From NCBI GenBank assembly GCA_036250195.1, contig JAVHZZ010000006.1:170396424-170460423 (forward strand): DNA of 64,000 nucleotides, in the 5' to 3' direction. Position numbers and translations under genes: made by a program. Origin of the DNA: Mixophyes australis. Lineage: Eukaryota > Chordata > Amphibia > Anura > Limnodynastidae. The notes beneath the pieces are model-generated. The model saw nothing but the letters and a program-made list of their open reading frames with translations, was not told the DNA's origin and searched no databases. Positions 15,301 through 29,739 of this stretch are shown here, in pieces (position 1 is the stretch's first letter; every line of letters starts with the position of its first letter).

Positions 15301-15565
15301 CATGAATTGAATCATGAATCATGAATCATGAATTGAATCATGAATCATGAATTGAATCATGAATTGAATCATGAATTATGAATCATAAATTGAATCATGA
15401 ATTCAATCATGAATCATGAACTGAATCATGAATCATGAATTGAATCATGAATTGAATCATGAATCATGAATCATAAATTGAATCATGAATCTAATCATGA
15501 ATCATGAATCATGAATCAAATCATAATTTATGAATCATATATCATGAATTGAATCATGATTCATG
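12360..15565. repeat. 3.2 kb tandem duplication, left copy
   Basis: Nearly identical to 15,566-18,775. Landmarks keep a 3,200-bp offset from the start (TAAATCATGC 12,421 and 15,621; GAATCGTGA 12,524 and 15,724; GAATTAATG 13,051 and 16,251). The offset is 3,212 from 13.5 kb onward (AATGTTTTAA 13,561 and 16,773; GATTTAGTAATC 14,825 and 18,037; TAAATCATGC 15,061 and 18,273). The single 12-bp step is one extra 7-5 phrase in the right copy near 16.7 kb. Visual comparison of long stretches shows few other differences, so the event is recent relative to the divergence between blocks. Confidence 0.92.
12975..13330. repeat. 105-bp tandem repeat, second cluster
   Basis: GAATTAATG at 13,051, 13,156 and 13,261, spacing 105 and 105 bp. 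An outlying copy lies at 12,839 (212 bp upstream), matching the 213-bp gap of the first cluster (10,634 to 10,847). Confidence 0.92.
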
Positions 15566-18500
15566 AATTGAATCATGAATCATGAATTGAATCATGAATC
15601 ATGAATCATGAATTGAATCATAAATCATGCATCATGAATTGAATCATGAATCATGAATTGAATCATGAATTGAATCTTGAATCATGAATTGAATCTTGAA
15701 TCATGAATCAGGAATCATGAATTGAATCGTGAATCATGAATCATGAATTGAATAATGAATCATGAATTGAATCATGAATCATGAATCATGAATTGAATCA
15801 TGAATCATGAATTAAATCATGAATTGAATCATGAATCATGAATCATGAATTGAATCATGAATCATGAATTATATTTTGAATCATGAATCATGCATTGAAT
15901 CATATATTGAATCATGAATCATGAATTGAATCATGAATCATGAATTGAATCATGAATCATGAATCATGAATTGAATCATGAATCATGAATTGAATCATGA
16001 ATCATGAATTATGAATTGAATCATGAATCATAAATCATGAATTAATGAATTGAATCATGAATCATGAATCATGAATTGAATCATGAATCATGAATTGAAT
16101 CATGAATTGAATCATATATTGAATCATGAATCATGAATTGAATCATGAATCATGAATTGAATCATGAATCATGAATCATGAATTGAATCATGAATCATGA
16201 ATTGAATCATGAATCATGAATTATGAATTGAATCATGAATCATAAATCATGAATTAATGAATTGAATCATGAATCATGAATCATGAATTGAATCATGAAT
16301 CATGAATTGAATCATGAATCATGAATTATGAATTGAATCATGAATCATAAATCATGAATTAATGAATTGAATCATGAATCATGAATCATGAATTGAATCA
16401 TGAATCATGAATTGAATCATGAATCATGAATTATGAATTGAATCATGAATCATAAATCATGAATTAATGAATTGAATCATGAATCATGAATCATGAATTG
16501 AATCATGAATCATGAATTGAATCATGAATTGAATCTTGAATTGAATCATGAATTATGAATTGAATCATGAATCAGGAATCATGAATTGAATCATGAATCA
16601 TGAATCATGAATCGAATAATGAATCATGAATCATGAATTGAATCATGAATCATGAATCATGAACTGAATCATGAATCATGAATTGAATCATGAATTGAAT
16701 CATGAATCATGAATTGAATCATGAATTGAATCATGAATCATGAATTGAATCATAATCATGAATCATAAAATAAATGTTTTAATCGAATCATGATTTATGA
16801 ATCATGAATCATGAATTGAATCATGATTCATGAATCATGATTCATGAATCATGAATAATGAATCGAATCATAAATCATGAATTGAATCATGAATCATGAA
16901 TTGAATCATGAATCATGAATCATGATTTGAATCATGAATCATGAATTGAATCATATATTGAATCATGAATCATGAATTGAATCATGAATCATGAATTGAA
17001 TCATGAATTGAATCATGAATCATGAATTGAAACATGAATTGAATCATGAATCATGAATTGAATCATGAATTGAATCATGAATCATGAATTAAATCATGAA
17101 TCATGAATCATGAATTAGGAATCATGAATTGAATCATGAATCATGAATCATGAATCGAATCATAAATCATGAATTGAATCATAAATCATGAATCATTAAA
17201 TGAATCATGAATTTAATAATGAATCATGAATTAAATCATAAATCATGAATTGAATCATGAATCATGAATTGAATCATGAATCATAAATCATGAATCATGA
17301 AATAAATCATGAATTGAATCATGTATCATGAATCATGAATTGAATCATGAATTGAATCATGAATCATGAATTGAATCATGAATCATGAATTGAATCATGA
17401 ATTGAATCATGAATCATGAATTGAATCATGAATCATGAATCATGAATCATGAAATGAATCATGAATTGAATCATGTATCATGAATCATGATTTGAATCAT
17501 GATTAATGAATTGAATCATGAATCATGAATTGAATCATGAATTGTATCATGAATCACGAATCATGAATTGAATCATGAATCATGAATCATGAATCAAATC
17601 ATGAATCATGAATTGAATCATAAATCATGAATCATTAAATGAATCATGAATTGAATCATGAATCATGAATTGAATCATGAATCATGAATTGAATCATAAA
17701 TCATGAATCATGAAATGAATCATGAATTAAATCATGAATCATAAATTGAATCATGAATCATGAATTGAATCATGAATCATGAATTGAATCATGAATCATG
17801 AATCAAATCATGATTCATGAATCATGAATCATGAATCATGAATTGAATCATGAATCATGAATCATGAATTGAATCATGAATCATGAATTGAATCATGAAT
17901 CATGAATCAGGAATTAAATCATGAATCATGAATTGAATCATGAATCATGATTTGAATCATGAATTGAATCATGAATTCAATCATGAATCATGAATTCAAT
18001 CATGAATCATGAATTCAATCATGAATCATGAATCATGATTTAGTAATCATGAATTGAATCATGAATCATGAATCATGAATTCAATCATGAATCATGAATC
18101 AGGAATTAAATCATGAATCATGAATTGAATCATGAATCATGAATTGAATCATGAATCATGAATCATGATTTGAATCATGAATCATGAATTCAATCATATA
18201 TTGAATCATGAATCATGACTTGAATCATGAATCATGAATCATGAATTGAATCATGAATCATGAATTGAATCATAAATCATGCATCATGAATTGAATCATG
18301 AATCATGAATTGAATCATGAATTGAATCTTGAATCATGAATTGAATCATGAATCATGAATCATGAATTGAATCATGAATCATGAATTAAATCATGAATTG
18401 AATCATGAATCATGAATCATGAATTGAATCATGAATCATGAATTATATTTTGAATCATGAATCATGAATTGAATCATATATTGAATCATGAATCATGAAT

Positions 18501-18775
18501 TGAATCATGAATCATGAATTGAATCATGAATCATGAATCATGAATTGAATCATGAATCATGAATTGAATCATGAATTGAATCATGAATTATGAATCATAA
18601 ATTGAATCATGAATTCAATCATGAATCATGAACTGAATCATGAATCATGAATTGAATCATGAATTGAATCATGAATCATGAATCATAAATTGAATCATGA
18701 ATCTAATCATGAATCATGAATCATGAATCAAATCATAATTTATGAATCATATATCATGAATTGAATCATGATTCA
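15566..18775. repeat. 3.2 kb tandem duplication, right copy
   Basis: Right-hand copy of 12,360-15,565. The junction at about 15,562-15,575 is visible as a broken landmark. At the end of the right copy GATTCATG runs on into CACCATGACTT (18,776), but at the end of the left copy GATTCATG jumps instead into AATTGAATCATG, the sequence that opens the duplicated unit. This pins the exchange to within a few words and gives its direction. Confidence 0.9.
16175..16530. repeat. 105-bp tandem repeat, third cluster
   Basis: GAATTAATG at 16,251, 16,356 and 16,461, again exactly 105 bp apart. The cluster is displaced 3,200 bp from the second one, as expected if it was carried inside the 3.2 kb tandem duplication. 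Confidence 0.92.
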
Positions 18776-20390
18776 TGCACCATGACTTATGAATCATGAA
18801 TCGAATCATGATTCATGAATCATGAATCGAATCATAAATCATGAATCATGAAATGAATCATGAATTGATTCATGAATCATGAATTGAATCATGAATCATG
18901 AATTATGAATTGAATCATGAATCATAAATCATGAATTAATGAATTGAATCATGAATCATGAATTGAATCATGAATCATGAATTGAATCATGAATTGAATC
19001 TTGAATTGAATCATGAATTATGAATTGAATCATGAATCAGGAATCATGAATTGAATCATGAATCATGAATCATGAATCGAATAATGAATCATGAATCATG
19101 AATTGAATCATGAATCATGAATCATGAATTGAATCATGAATTCAATCATGAATTCAATCATGAATCATGAATTCAATCATGAATCATGAATCATGATTTA
19201 GTAATCATGAATTGAATCATGAATCATGAATCATGAATTGAATCATGAATCATGAATCAGGAATTAAATCATGAATCATGAATTGAATCATGAATCATGA
19301 ATTGAATCATGAATCATGAATTCAATCATATATTGAATCATGAATCATGACTTGAATCATGAATCATGAATCATGAATTGAATCATGAATCATGAATCAT
19401 GAATTGAATCATAAATCATGCATCATGAATTGAATCATGAATCATGAATTGAATCATGAATTGAATCTTGAATCATGAATTGAATCTTGAATCATGAATC
19501 AGGAATCATGAATTGAATCGTGAATCATGAATCATGAATTGAATAATGAATCATGAATTGAATCATGAATCATGAATCATGAATTGAATCATGAATCATG
19601 AATTAAATCATGAATTGAATCATGAATCATGAATCATGAATTGAATCATATATTGAATCATGAATCATAATTTGAATCATGAATCATGAATCATGAATTA
19701 AATCATGAATCATGAATTGAATCATGAATTGAATCATGAATCATGAATTGAAACATGAATTGAATCATGAATCATGAATTGAATCATGAATTGAATCATG
19801 AATCATGAATTGAATCATGAATCATGAATCATGAATTAGGAATCATGAATTGAATCATGAATCATGAATCATGAATCGAATCATAAATCATGAATTGAAT
19901 CATAAATCATGAATCATTAAATGAATCATGAATTGAATCATGAATCATGAATTAAATCATAAATCATGAATTGAATCATGAATCATGAATTGAATCATGA
20001 ATCATTAATCATGAATCATGAAATAAATCATGAATTGTATCATGTATCATGAATCATGAATTGAATCATGAATCATGAATTGAATCATGAATTGAATCAT
20101 GAATCATGAATTGAATCATGAATCATGAATTGAATCATGAATCATGAATTGAATCATGAATTGAATCATGAATCATGAATTGAATCATGAATCATGAATC
20201 ATGAATCATGAAATGAATCATGAATTGAATCATGTATCATGAATCATGAATTGAATCATGAATCATGAATTGAATCATGAATCATGAATTGAATCATGAA
20301 TTGTATCATGAATCACGAATCATGAATTGAATCATGAATCATGAATTGAATCATGAATCATGAATCATGAATCAAATCGAGAATCATGAA
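18776..20390. repeat. Dialect I segment closing the 5-20 kb domain
   Basis: Starts with TGCACCATGACTTATG (18,776), followed by a short CG-type patch, then GAATT-type sequence with GATTTAGTAATC (19,195), TAAATCATGC (19,412) and GAATCGTGA (19,515). The order resembles the 12.2-14.4 kb unit but with internal deletions, so it is a rearranged partial copy. It ends near 20,375, where GAATCAAATCGAGAATC and CAAGAAGTGAATCTTG introduce the word set typical of 24-41 kb. No non-repeat DNA at the boundary. Confidence 0.75.
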
Positions 20391-21360
20391 TTGAATCATG
20401 ATTTATGAATCATTAATCAAGAAGTGAATCTTGAATCATGAATCATGAATCAAATCATGAATCAAGAATTGAATCTTGATTCATGAATCATGAATCATGA
20501 ATTGAATCATGAATCATGAATCATGAATTGAATCATGAATCATGAATTGAATCATGAATTGAATCATGAATCATGAATTGAATCATGAATCATGAATTGA
20601 ATCATGAATCATGAATCATGAATTAGGAATCATGAATTGAATCATGAATCATGAATCATGAATTGAATCATGAATCATGAATCAGGAATTAAATCATGAA
20701 TCATGAATTGAATCATGAATCATGAATCATGATTTGAATCATGAATCATGAATTGAATCATATATTGAATCATAAATCATGAATTGAATCATGAATCATG
20801 AATTAAATCATAAATCATGAATTGAATCATAAATCATGAATTGAATCATGAATCATAAATCATGAATCATGAAATAAATCATGAATTGAATCATGTACCA
20901 TGAATCATGAATTGAATCATGAATCATGAATTGAATCATGAATTGAATCATGAATCACGAATCATGAATTGAATCATGAATCATGAATTGAATCATGAAT
21001 CATGAATTGAATCATGAATCATGAATTGAATCATGAATCAAGAATCATAAATCAAATCATGAATCATGAATTGAATAATGATTTATGAATCTTGAATCAA
21101 GAATTAAATCATGATTCATGAGTCATGAGTCATGAATCGAATCATGATTCATGAATCATGAATTGAATCATGAAATATGAATTATGAATCATGAATTGAA
21201 TCATGAATCATGAATTGAATCATGAATTGAATCATGAATCATGAATTGAATCATGAATCAGGAATCATGAATCAGGAATCATGAATTGAATCATGAATCA
21301 TGATTCATGAATCGAATAATGAATCATGAATCATGAATTGAATCATAAATCATGAATCAT
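20391..21360. repeat. Transition segment into the mixed 20-46 kb domain
   Basis: Mostly GAATCAT/GAATT with single dialect II words: CAAGAATTGAATCTTG near 20,465, GAGTCATGAGTCATG near 21,120 and a short GATTCAT patch to 21,160. These recur in the same order near 25.7 kb and 31.2 kb, so the segment is an incomplete copy of that unit. No gene-like sequence is present. Confidence 0.65.
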
Positions 21361-23620
21361 GAATCATGAATCATGAATCATGAATCGAATAATGAATCAT
21401 GAATCATGAATTGAATCATAAATCATGAATCATGAATTGAATCATGAATAATGAATTGAATCATTAATCATGAATCATGAATTGAATCATGAATTGAATC
21501 ATGAATCATGAATTGAATCATGAATCATAAATTGAATCATGAATTATGATTTGAATCATGAATCATGAATTGAATCATGAATCATGAATTGAATCATAAT
21601 TCATCATGAATTGAATCATGAATCATGAATCATGAATTGAATCATGAATCATGAATTGAATCATGAATCATGAATTGAATCATGAATCAAGAATTGAATC
21701 ATGAATTGAATCATGAATCATGAATTGAATCATAAATCATGAATCATAAAATAAATCATTAATCTAATCATGATTTATGAATCATGAATCATGAATTGAA
21801 TCATGATTCATGAATCATGAATCATGAATCGAATCATAAATCATGAATTGAATCATAAATCATGAATCATTAAATGAATCATGAATTAAATCATGAATCA
21901 TGAATTGAATCATGAGTCATGAATTTAATCATGAATTATGAATTGAATCATGAATCATGAATTGAATCATGAATCTTGAATTGAATCATGAATCATGAAT
22001 CATGAATTGAATCATGAATCATGAATCAAATAATGAATCATGAATTGAATCATGATTCATGAATCATGAATCGAATCATGATTCATGAATCATGAATCAA
22101 ATCATGATTCATGAATCATGAATCGAATCATGATTCATGAATCATGAATCAAATCATGATTCATGAATCATGAATCAAATAATGAATCATGAATTGAATC
22201 ATGATTCATGAATCATGAATCAAATCATGATTCATGAATCATGAATCGAATCATGATTCATGAAACATGAATCATGAATCGAATGATGATTTATGAATCA
22301 TGAATCATGAATCGAATGATGATTTATGAAACATGAATCATGAATCAAAGCATAAATCATGAATCGAATGATGATTTATGAATCATGAATCATGAATCGA
22401 AGCATAAATCATGAATTGAATCATAAATCATGAATCATTAAATGAATCATGAATTGAATCATGAATCATGAATTGAATCATGAATCATGAATTGAATCAT
22501 AAATCATGAATCATGAAATGAATCATGAATTGAATCATGAATCATGAATCATGAATTGAATCATAAATCATGAATCATGAATTGAATCATGAATAATGAA
22601 TTGAATCATTAATCATGAATCATGAATTGAATCATGAATTGAATCATGAATCATGAATTGAATCATGAATCATAAATTGAATCATGAATTATGATTTGAA
22701 TCATGAATCATGAATTGAATCATGAATCATGAATTGAATCATGAATCATGAATCATGAATTGAATCATGAATCATGAATTGAATCATGAATCATGAATTG
22801 AATCATGAATTGAATCATGAATCATGAATTGAATCATGAATTGAATCATGAATCATGAATTGAATCATAAATCATGAATCATAAAATAAATCATTAATCT
22901 AATCATGATTTATGAATCATGAATCATGAATTGAATCATGATTCATGAATCATGAATCATGAATCGAATCATAAATCATGAATTGAATCATAAATCATGA
23001 ATCATTAAATGAATCATGAATTAAATCATGAATCATGTATTGAATCATGAATCATGAATTGAATCATGAGTCATGAATTTAATCATGAATTATGAATTGA
23101 ATCATGAATCATGAATTGAATCATGAATCTTGAATTGAATCATGAATCATGAATCATGAATTGAATCATGAATCATGAATCAAATAAGGAATCATGAATT
23201 GAATCATGATTCATGAATCATGAATCAAATCATGATTCATGAATCATGAATCGAATCATGATTCATGAATCATGAATCGAATCATGATTCATGAATCATG
23301 AATCAAATAATGAATCATGAATTGAATCATGATTCATGAATCATGAATCAAATCATGATTCATGAATCATGAATCGAATCATGATTCATGAAACATGAAT
23401 CATAAATCGAATGATGATTTATGAATCATGAATCATGAATCGAATGATGATTTATGAAACATGAATCATGAATCAAAGCATAAATCATGAATCGAATGAT
23501 GATTTATGAATCATGAATCATGAATCGAAGCATAAATCATGAATTGAATCATAAATCATGAATCATTAAATGAATCATGAATTGAATCATGAATCATGAA
23601 TTGAATCATGAATCATGAAT
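21361..23620. repeat. Two tandem copies of a 1.13-1.15 kb higher-order repeat
   Basis: Landmarks repeat in order: GAATAATGAATTG at 21,446 and 22,591 (1,145 bp), CATAAAATAAATC at 21,745 and 22,880 (1,135 bp), CAAAGCATAAATC at 22,346 and 23,474 (1,128 bp). Each copy has a dialect I half followed by a dialect II half (about 22,030-22,410 and 23,190-23,540) with GATTCAT units and CA- or CG-type pentamers, then GAATGATGATTTATG words. More copies follow near 27.2-28.2 kb, 32.2-34.6 kb and 35.4-36.3 kb. Confidence 0.87.
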
Positions 23621-26600
23621 TGAATCATAAATCATGAATCATGAAATGAATCATGAATTGAATCATGAATCATGAATTGAATCATGAATCATGAATCATG
23701 AATTAGGAATCATGAATTGAATCATGAATCATGAATCATGAATTGAATCATGAATCATGAATCAGGAATTAAATCATGAATCATGAATTGAATCATGAAT
23801 CATGAATTGAATCATGAATCATGAATCATGATTTGAATCATGAATCATGAATTGAATCATATATTGAATCATAAATCATGAATTGAATCATAAATCATGA
23901 ATCATTAAATGAATCATGAATTTAATCATGAATCATGAATTAAATCATAAATCATGAATTGAATCATGAATCATGAATTGAATCATGAATCATAAATCAT
24001 GAATCATGAAATAAATCATGAATTGAATCATGTATCATGAATCATGAATTGAATCATGAATCATGAATTGAATCATGAATCATGAATTGAATCATGAATT
24101 GAATCATGAATCATGAATCACGAATCATGAATTGAATCATGAATCATGAATTGAATCATGAATCATGAATTGAATCATGAATCAAGAATCATGAATCAAA
24201 TCATGAATCATGAATTGAATCATGATTTATGAATCATGAATCAAGAATTGAATCATGATTCATGAATCATGAGTCATGAATCGAATCATGATTCATGAAT
24301 CATGAATTGAATCATGAAATATGAATCATGAATCATGAATCATGAATTGAATCATGAATTGAATCATGAATCATGAATTGAATCATGAATCATGAATTGA
24401 ATCATGAATCATGAATCATGAATCAGGAATCATGAATTGAATCATGAATCATGATTCATGAATCGAATAATGAATCATGAATCATGAATTGAATCATAAA
24501 TCATGAATCATGGATTGAATCATGAATCATGAATTGAATCATAAATATTGAATTGAATCATGAATTATAAATTGAATCATGAATTATGATTTGAATCATG
24601 AATCATGAATTGAATCATGTATTGAATCATGAATCATGAATTGAATCATGAATCATGAATTGAATCATGAATCATGAATTGAATCATGAATTGAATCATG
24701 AATCATGAATTGAATCATGAATCATGAATCATGAATCATGAAATGAATCATGAATTGAATCATGTATCATGAATCATGAATTGAATCATGAATCATGAAT
24801 TGAATCATGAATCATGAATTGAATCATGAATTGAATCATGAATTACGAATCATGAATTGAATCATGAATCATGAATTGAATCATGAATCATGAATCATGA
24901 ATCAAATCATGAATCATGAATTGAATCATGATTTATGAATCATGAATCAAGAATTGAATCTTGATTCATGAATCATGAATCATGAATCAAATCATGATTC
25001 ATGAATCATGAATCATGAATCATGAATTGAATCTTGATTCATGAATCATGAATCATGAATTGAATCATGAATTGAATCATGAATCATGAATTTAATCATG
25101 AATCATGAATTGAATCATGAATCATGAATAAGGAATCATGAATTGAATCATGAATCATGAATCAGGAATTAAATCATGAATCATGAATTGAATCATGGAT
25201 AATGAATTGAATCATGAATCATGAATCATGATTTGAATCATGAATTATGAATTGAATCATATATTGAATCATGAATCATGAATTGAATCATGAATCATGA
25301 ATTGAATCATGAATCATGAATTGAATCATGAATTGAATCATGAATCATGAATTGAATCATGAATCATGAATCATGAATTAGAAATCATGATTTGAATCAT
25401 GAATCGAATCATAAATCATGAATTGAATCATAAATCATGAATCATTAAATGAATCATGAATTGAATCATGAATCATGAATTAAATCATAAATCATGAATT
25501 GAATCATGAATCATGAATTGAATCATGAATCATAAATCATGAATCATGAAATAAATAATGAATCATGAATTGAATCATGAATCATGAATTGAATCATTAA
25601 TTGAATCATGAATCACGAATCATGAATTGAATCATGAATCATATATTGAATCATGAATCATGAATTGAATCATGAATCTTGAATCATGAATCAAATCATA
25701 AATCATGAATTGAATCATGATTTATGAATCATGAATCAAGAATTGAATCATGATTCATGAGTCATGAGTCATGAATCGAATCATGATTCATGAATCATGA
25801 ATTGAATCATGAAATATGAATCATGAATCATGAATTGAATCATGAATCATGAATTGAATCATAAATTGAATCATGAATCATGAATTGAATCATGAATCAT
25901 GAATCATGAATCAGGAATCATGAATTGAATCATGAATAATGATTCATGAATCGAATAATGAATCATGAATTGAATCATAAATCATGAATCATAATTCATG
26001 AATCATGAATCGAATAATGAATCATGAATTGAATCATAAATCATGAATCATGAATTGAATCATGAATAATGAATTGAATCATGAATCATGAATCATGAAT
26101 CATGAATTGAATCATGAATTGAATCATGAATCATGAATTGAATCATGAATCATAAATTGAATCATGAATTATGATTTGAATCATGAATCATGAATTGAAT
26201 CATATATTGAATCATGAATCATGAATTGAATCATGAATCATGAATTGAAACATGAATCATGAATCATGAATTGAATCATGAATCATGAATTGAATCATGA
26301 ATCATAATTTGAATCATGAATTGAATCATGAATCATGAATTGAATCATGAATTGAATCTTGAATCATGAATTGAATCATAAATCATGAATTATAAAATAA
26401 ATCATTAATCGAATCATGATTTATGAATCATGAATCATGAATTGAATCATGATTCATGAATCATGAATCATGAATCGAATCATAAATCATGAATTGAATC
26501 ATAAATCATGAATCATTAAATGAATCATGAATTAAATCATGAATCATGAATTGAATCATGAATCATGAATTGAATCATGAGTCATGAATTTAATCATGAA

Positions 26601-26980
26601 TTATGAATTGAATCATGAATCATGAATTGAATCATGAATCTTGAATTGAATCATGAATCATGAATCATGAATTGAATCATGAATCATGAATCAAATAATG
26701 AATCATGAATTGAATCATGATTCATGAATCATGAATCGAATCATGATTCATGAATCATGAATCAAATCATGATTCATGAATCATGAATCGAATCATGATT
26801 CATGAATCATGAATCAAATCATGATTCATGAATCATGAATCAAATAATGAATCATGAATTGAATCATGATTCATGAATCATGAATCAAATCATGATTCAT
26901 GAATCATGAATCGAATCATGATTCATGAAACATGAATCATGAATCGAATGATGATTTATGAAACATGAATCATGAATCAA
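23474..26980. repeat. About 5.4 kb higher-order unit, first copy (matches 28,985-32,050)
   Basis: Ordered landmarks recur 5.3-5.5 kb downstream: CAAAGCAT 23,474 and 28,985 (5,511), ATGGATAATG 25,197 and 30,624 (5,427), GAGTCATGAGTC 25,759 and 31,218 (5,459), CATTAATCGAATC about 26,404 and 31,663 (about 5,259). The drifting offset shows several internal length changes of tens to hundreds of bp. It contains the 24.9-25.1 kb segment with GAATCTTGATTC, also used by the 38-41 kb domain. Confidence 0.75.
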
Positions 26981-28099
26981 AGCATAAATCATGAATCGAA
27001 TGATGATTTATGAATCATGAATCATGAATCGAAGCATAAATCATGAATTGAATCATAAATCATGAATCATTAAATGAATCATGAATTGAATCATGAATCA
27101 TGAATTGAATCATGAATCATGAATTGAATCATAAATCATGAATCATGAAATGAATCATGAATTGAATCATGAATCATGAATCATGAATTGAATCATAAAT
27201 CATGAATCATGAATTGAATCATGAATAATGAATTGAATCATTAATCATGAATCATGAATTGAATCATGAATTGAATCATGAATCATGAATTGAATCATGA
27301 ATCATAAATTGAATCATGAATTATGATTTGAATCATGAATCATGAATCATGAATTGAATCATGAATCATGAATTGAATCATGAATCATGAATCATGAATT
27401 GAATCATGAATCATGAATTGAATCATGAATCATGAATTGAATCATGAATTGAATCATGAATCATGAATTGAATCATGAATTGAATCATGAATCATGAATT
27501 GAATCATAAATCATGAATCATAAAATAAATCATTAATCTAATCATGATTTATGAATCATGAATCATGAATTGAATCATGATTCATGAATCATGAATCATG
27601 AATCGAATCATAAATCATGAATTGAATCATAAATCATGAATCATTAAATGAATCATGAATTAAATCATGAATCATGTATTGAATCATGAATCATGAATTG
27701 AATCATGAGTCATGAATTTAATCATGAATTATGAATTGAATCATGAATCATGAATTGAATCATGAATCTTGAATTGAATCATGAATCATGAATCATGAAT
27801 TGAATCATGAATCATGAATCAAATAATGAATCATGAATTGAATCATGATTCATGAATCATGAATCAAATCATGATTCATGAATCATGAATCAAATCATGA
27901 TTCATGAATCATGAATCAAATCATGATTCATGAATCATGAATCGAATCATGATTCATGAATCATGAATCAAATCATGATTCATGAATCATGAATCAAATA
28001 ATGAATCATGAATTGAATCATGATTCATGAATCATGAATCAAATCATGATTCATGAATCATGAATCGAATCATGATTCATGAAACATGAATCATGAATC
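26981..28099. repeat. Copy of the 1.1-1.2 kb higher-order repeat
   Basis: Runs between the CAAAGCAT words at 26,978 and 28,165 (1,187 bp). It contains GAATAATGAATTG (27,223), CATAAAATAAATC (27,519) and a GATTCAT-rich half at about 27,840-28,090 with repeated GAATCAAATCATG phrases. It is longer than the 22 kb copies mainly because that half has extra GATTCAT phrases. Confidence 0.82.
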
Positions 28100-28919
28100 G
28101 AATGATGATTTATGAATCATGAATCATGAATCGAATGATGATTTATGAAACATGAATCATGAATCAAAGCATAAATCATGAATCGAATGATGATTTATGA
28201 ATCATGAATCATGAATCGAAGCATAAATCATGAATTGAATCATAAATCATGAATCATTAAATGAATCATGAATTGAATCATGAATCATGAATTAAATCAT
28301 GAATCATGAATCATGAATTAGGAATCATGAATTGAATCATGAATCATGAATCATGAATTGAATCATGAATCATGAATCAGGAATTAAATCATGAATCATG
28401 AATTGAATCATGAATCATGAATTGAATCATGAATCATGAATCATGATTTGAATCATGAATCATGAATTGAATCATATATTGAATCATGAATCATGAATTG
28501 AATCATGAATCATGAATTGAATCATGAATTGAATCATGAATCATGAATTGAAACATGAATTGAATCATGAATCATGAATTGAATCATGAATTGAATGATG
28601 AATCATGAATTGAATCATGAATCATGAATTAGGAATCATGAATTGAATCATGAATCATGAATCATGAATCAAATCATAAATCATGAATTGAATCATAAAT
28701 CATGAATCATTAAATGAATCATGAATTTAATCATGAATCATGAATTAAATCATAAATCATGAATTGAATCATGAATCATGAATTGAATCATGAATCATAA
28801 ATCATGAATCATGAAATAAATCATGAATTGAATCATGTATCATGAATCATGAATTGAATCATGAATCATGAATTGAATCATGAATTGAATCATGAATCAT
28901 GAATCACGAATCATGAATT
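28100..28919. repeat. 820-bp tandem duplication, left copy
   Basis: Repeats at 28,920-29,739 with offset exactly 820 at the start (GAATGATG at 28,100 and 28,920; CAAAGCAT 28,165 and 28,985). The junction at 28,919 is visible because GAATGATG is preceded by GAATC in the left copy but by GAATT, the preceding dialect I word, in the right copy. This fuses a dialect I tail directly to a dialect II head. Confidence 0.9.
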
Positions 28920-29739
28920 GAATGATGATTTATGAATCATGAATCATGAATCGAATGATGATTTATGAAACATGAATCATGAATCAAAGCATAAATCATG
29001 AATCGAATGATGATTTATGAATCATGAATCATGAATCGAAGCATAAATCATGAATTGAATCATAAATCATGAATCATTAAATGAATCATGAATTGAATCA
29101 TGAATCATGAATTGAATCATGAATCATGAATTGAATCATGAATCATGAATCATGAATTAGGAATCATGAATTGAATCATGAATCATGAATCATGAATTGA
29201 ATCATGAATCATGAATCAGGAATTAAATCATGAATCATGAATTGAATCATGAATCATGAATTGAATCATGAATCATGAATCATGATTTGAATCATGAATC
29301 ATGAATTGAATCATATATTGAATCATGAATCATGAATTGAATCATGAATCATGAATTGAATCATGAATTGAATCATGAATCATGAATTGAAACATGAATT
29401 GAATCATGAATCATGAATTGAATCATGAATTGAATGATGAATCATGAATTGAATCATGAATCATGAATCATGAATTAGGAATCATGAATTGAATCATGAA
29501 TCATGAATCATGAATCGAATCATAAATCATGAATTGAATCATAAATCATGAATCATTAAATGAATCATGAATTTAATCATGAATCATGAATTAAATCATA
29601 AATCATGAATTGAATCATGAATCATGAATTGAATCATGAATCATAAATCATGAATCATGAATCATAAATCATGAATCATGAAATAAATCATGAATTGAAT
29701 CATGTATCATGAATCATGAATTGAATCATGAATCATGAA
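28920..29739. repeat. 820-bp tandem duplication, right copy
   Basis: Right copy of the preceding segment. It differs by short insertions of whole words, the clearest at about 29,640-29,675, where a CATAAATCATGAATCATGAA phrase (21 bp, three heptamers) is doubled. Such word-sized gains are the smallest rearrangement class seen in this array. Confidence 0.88.
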
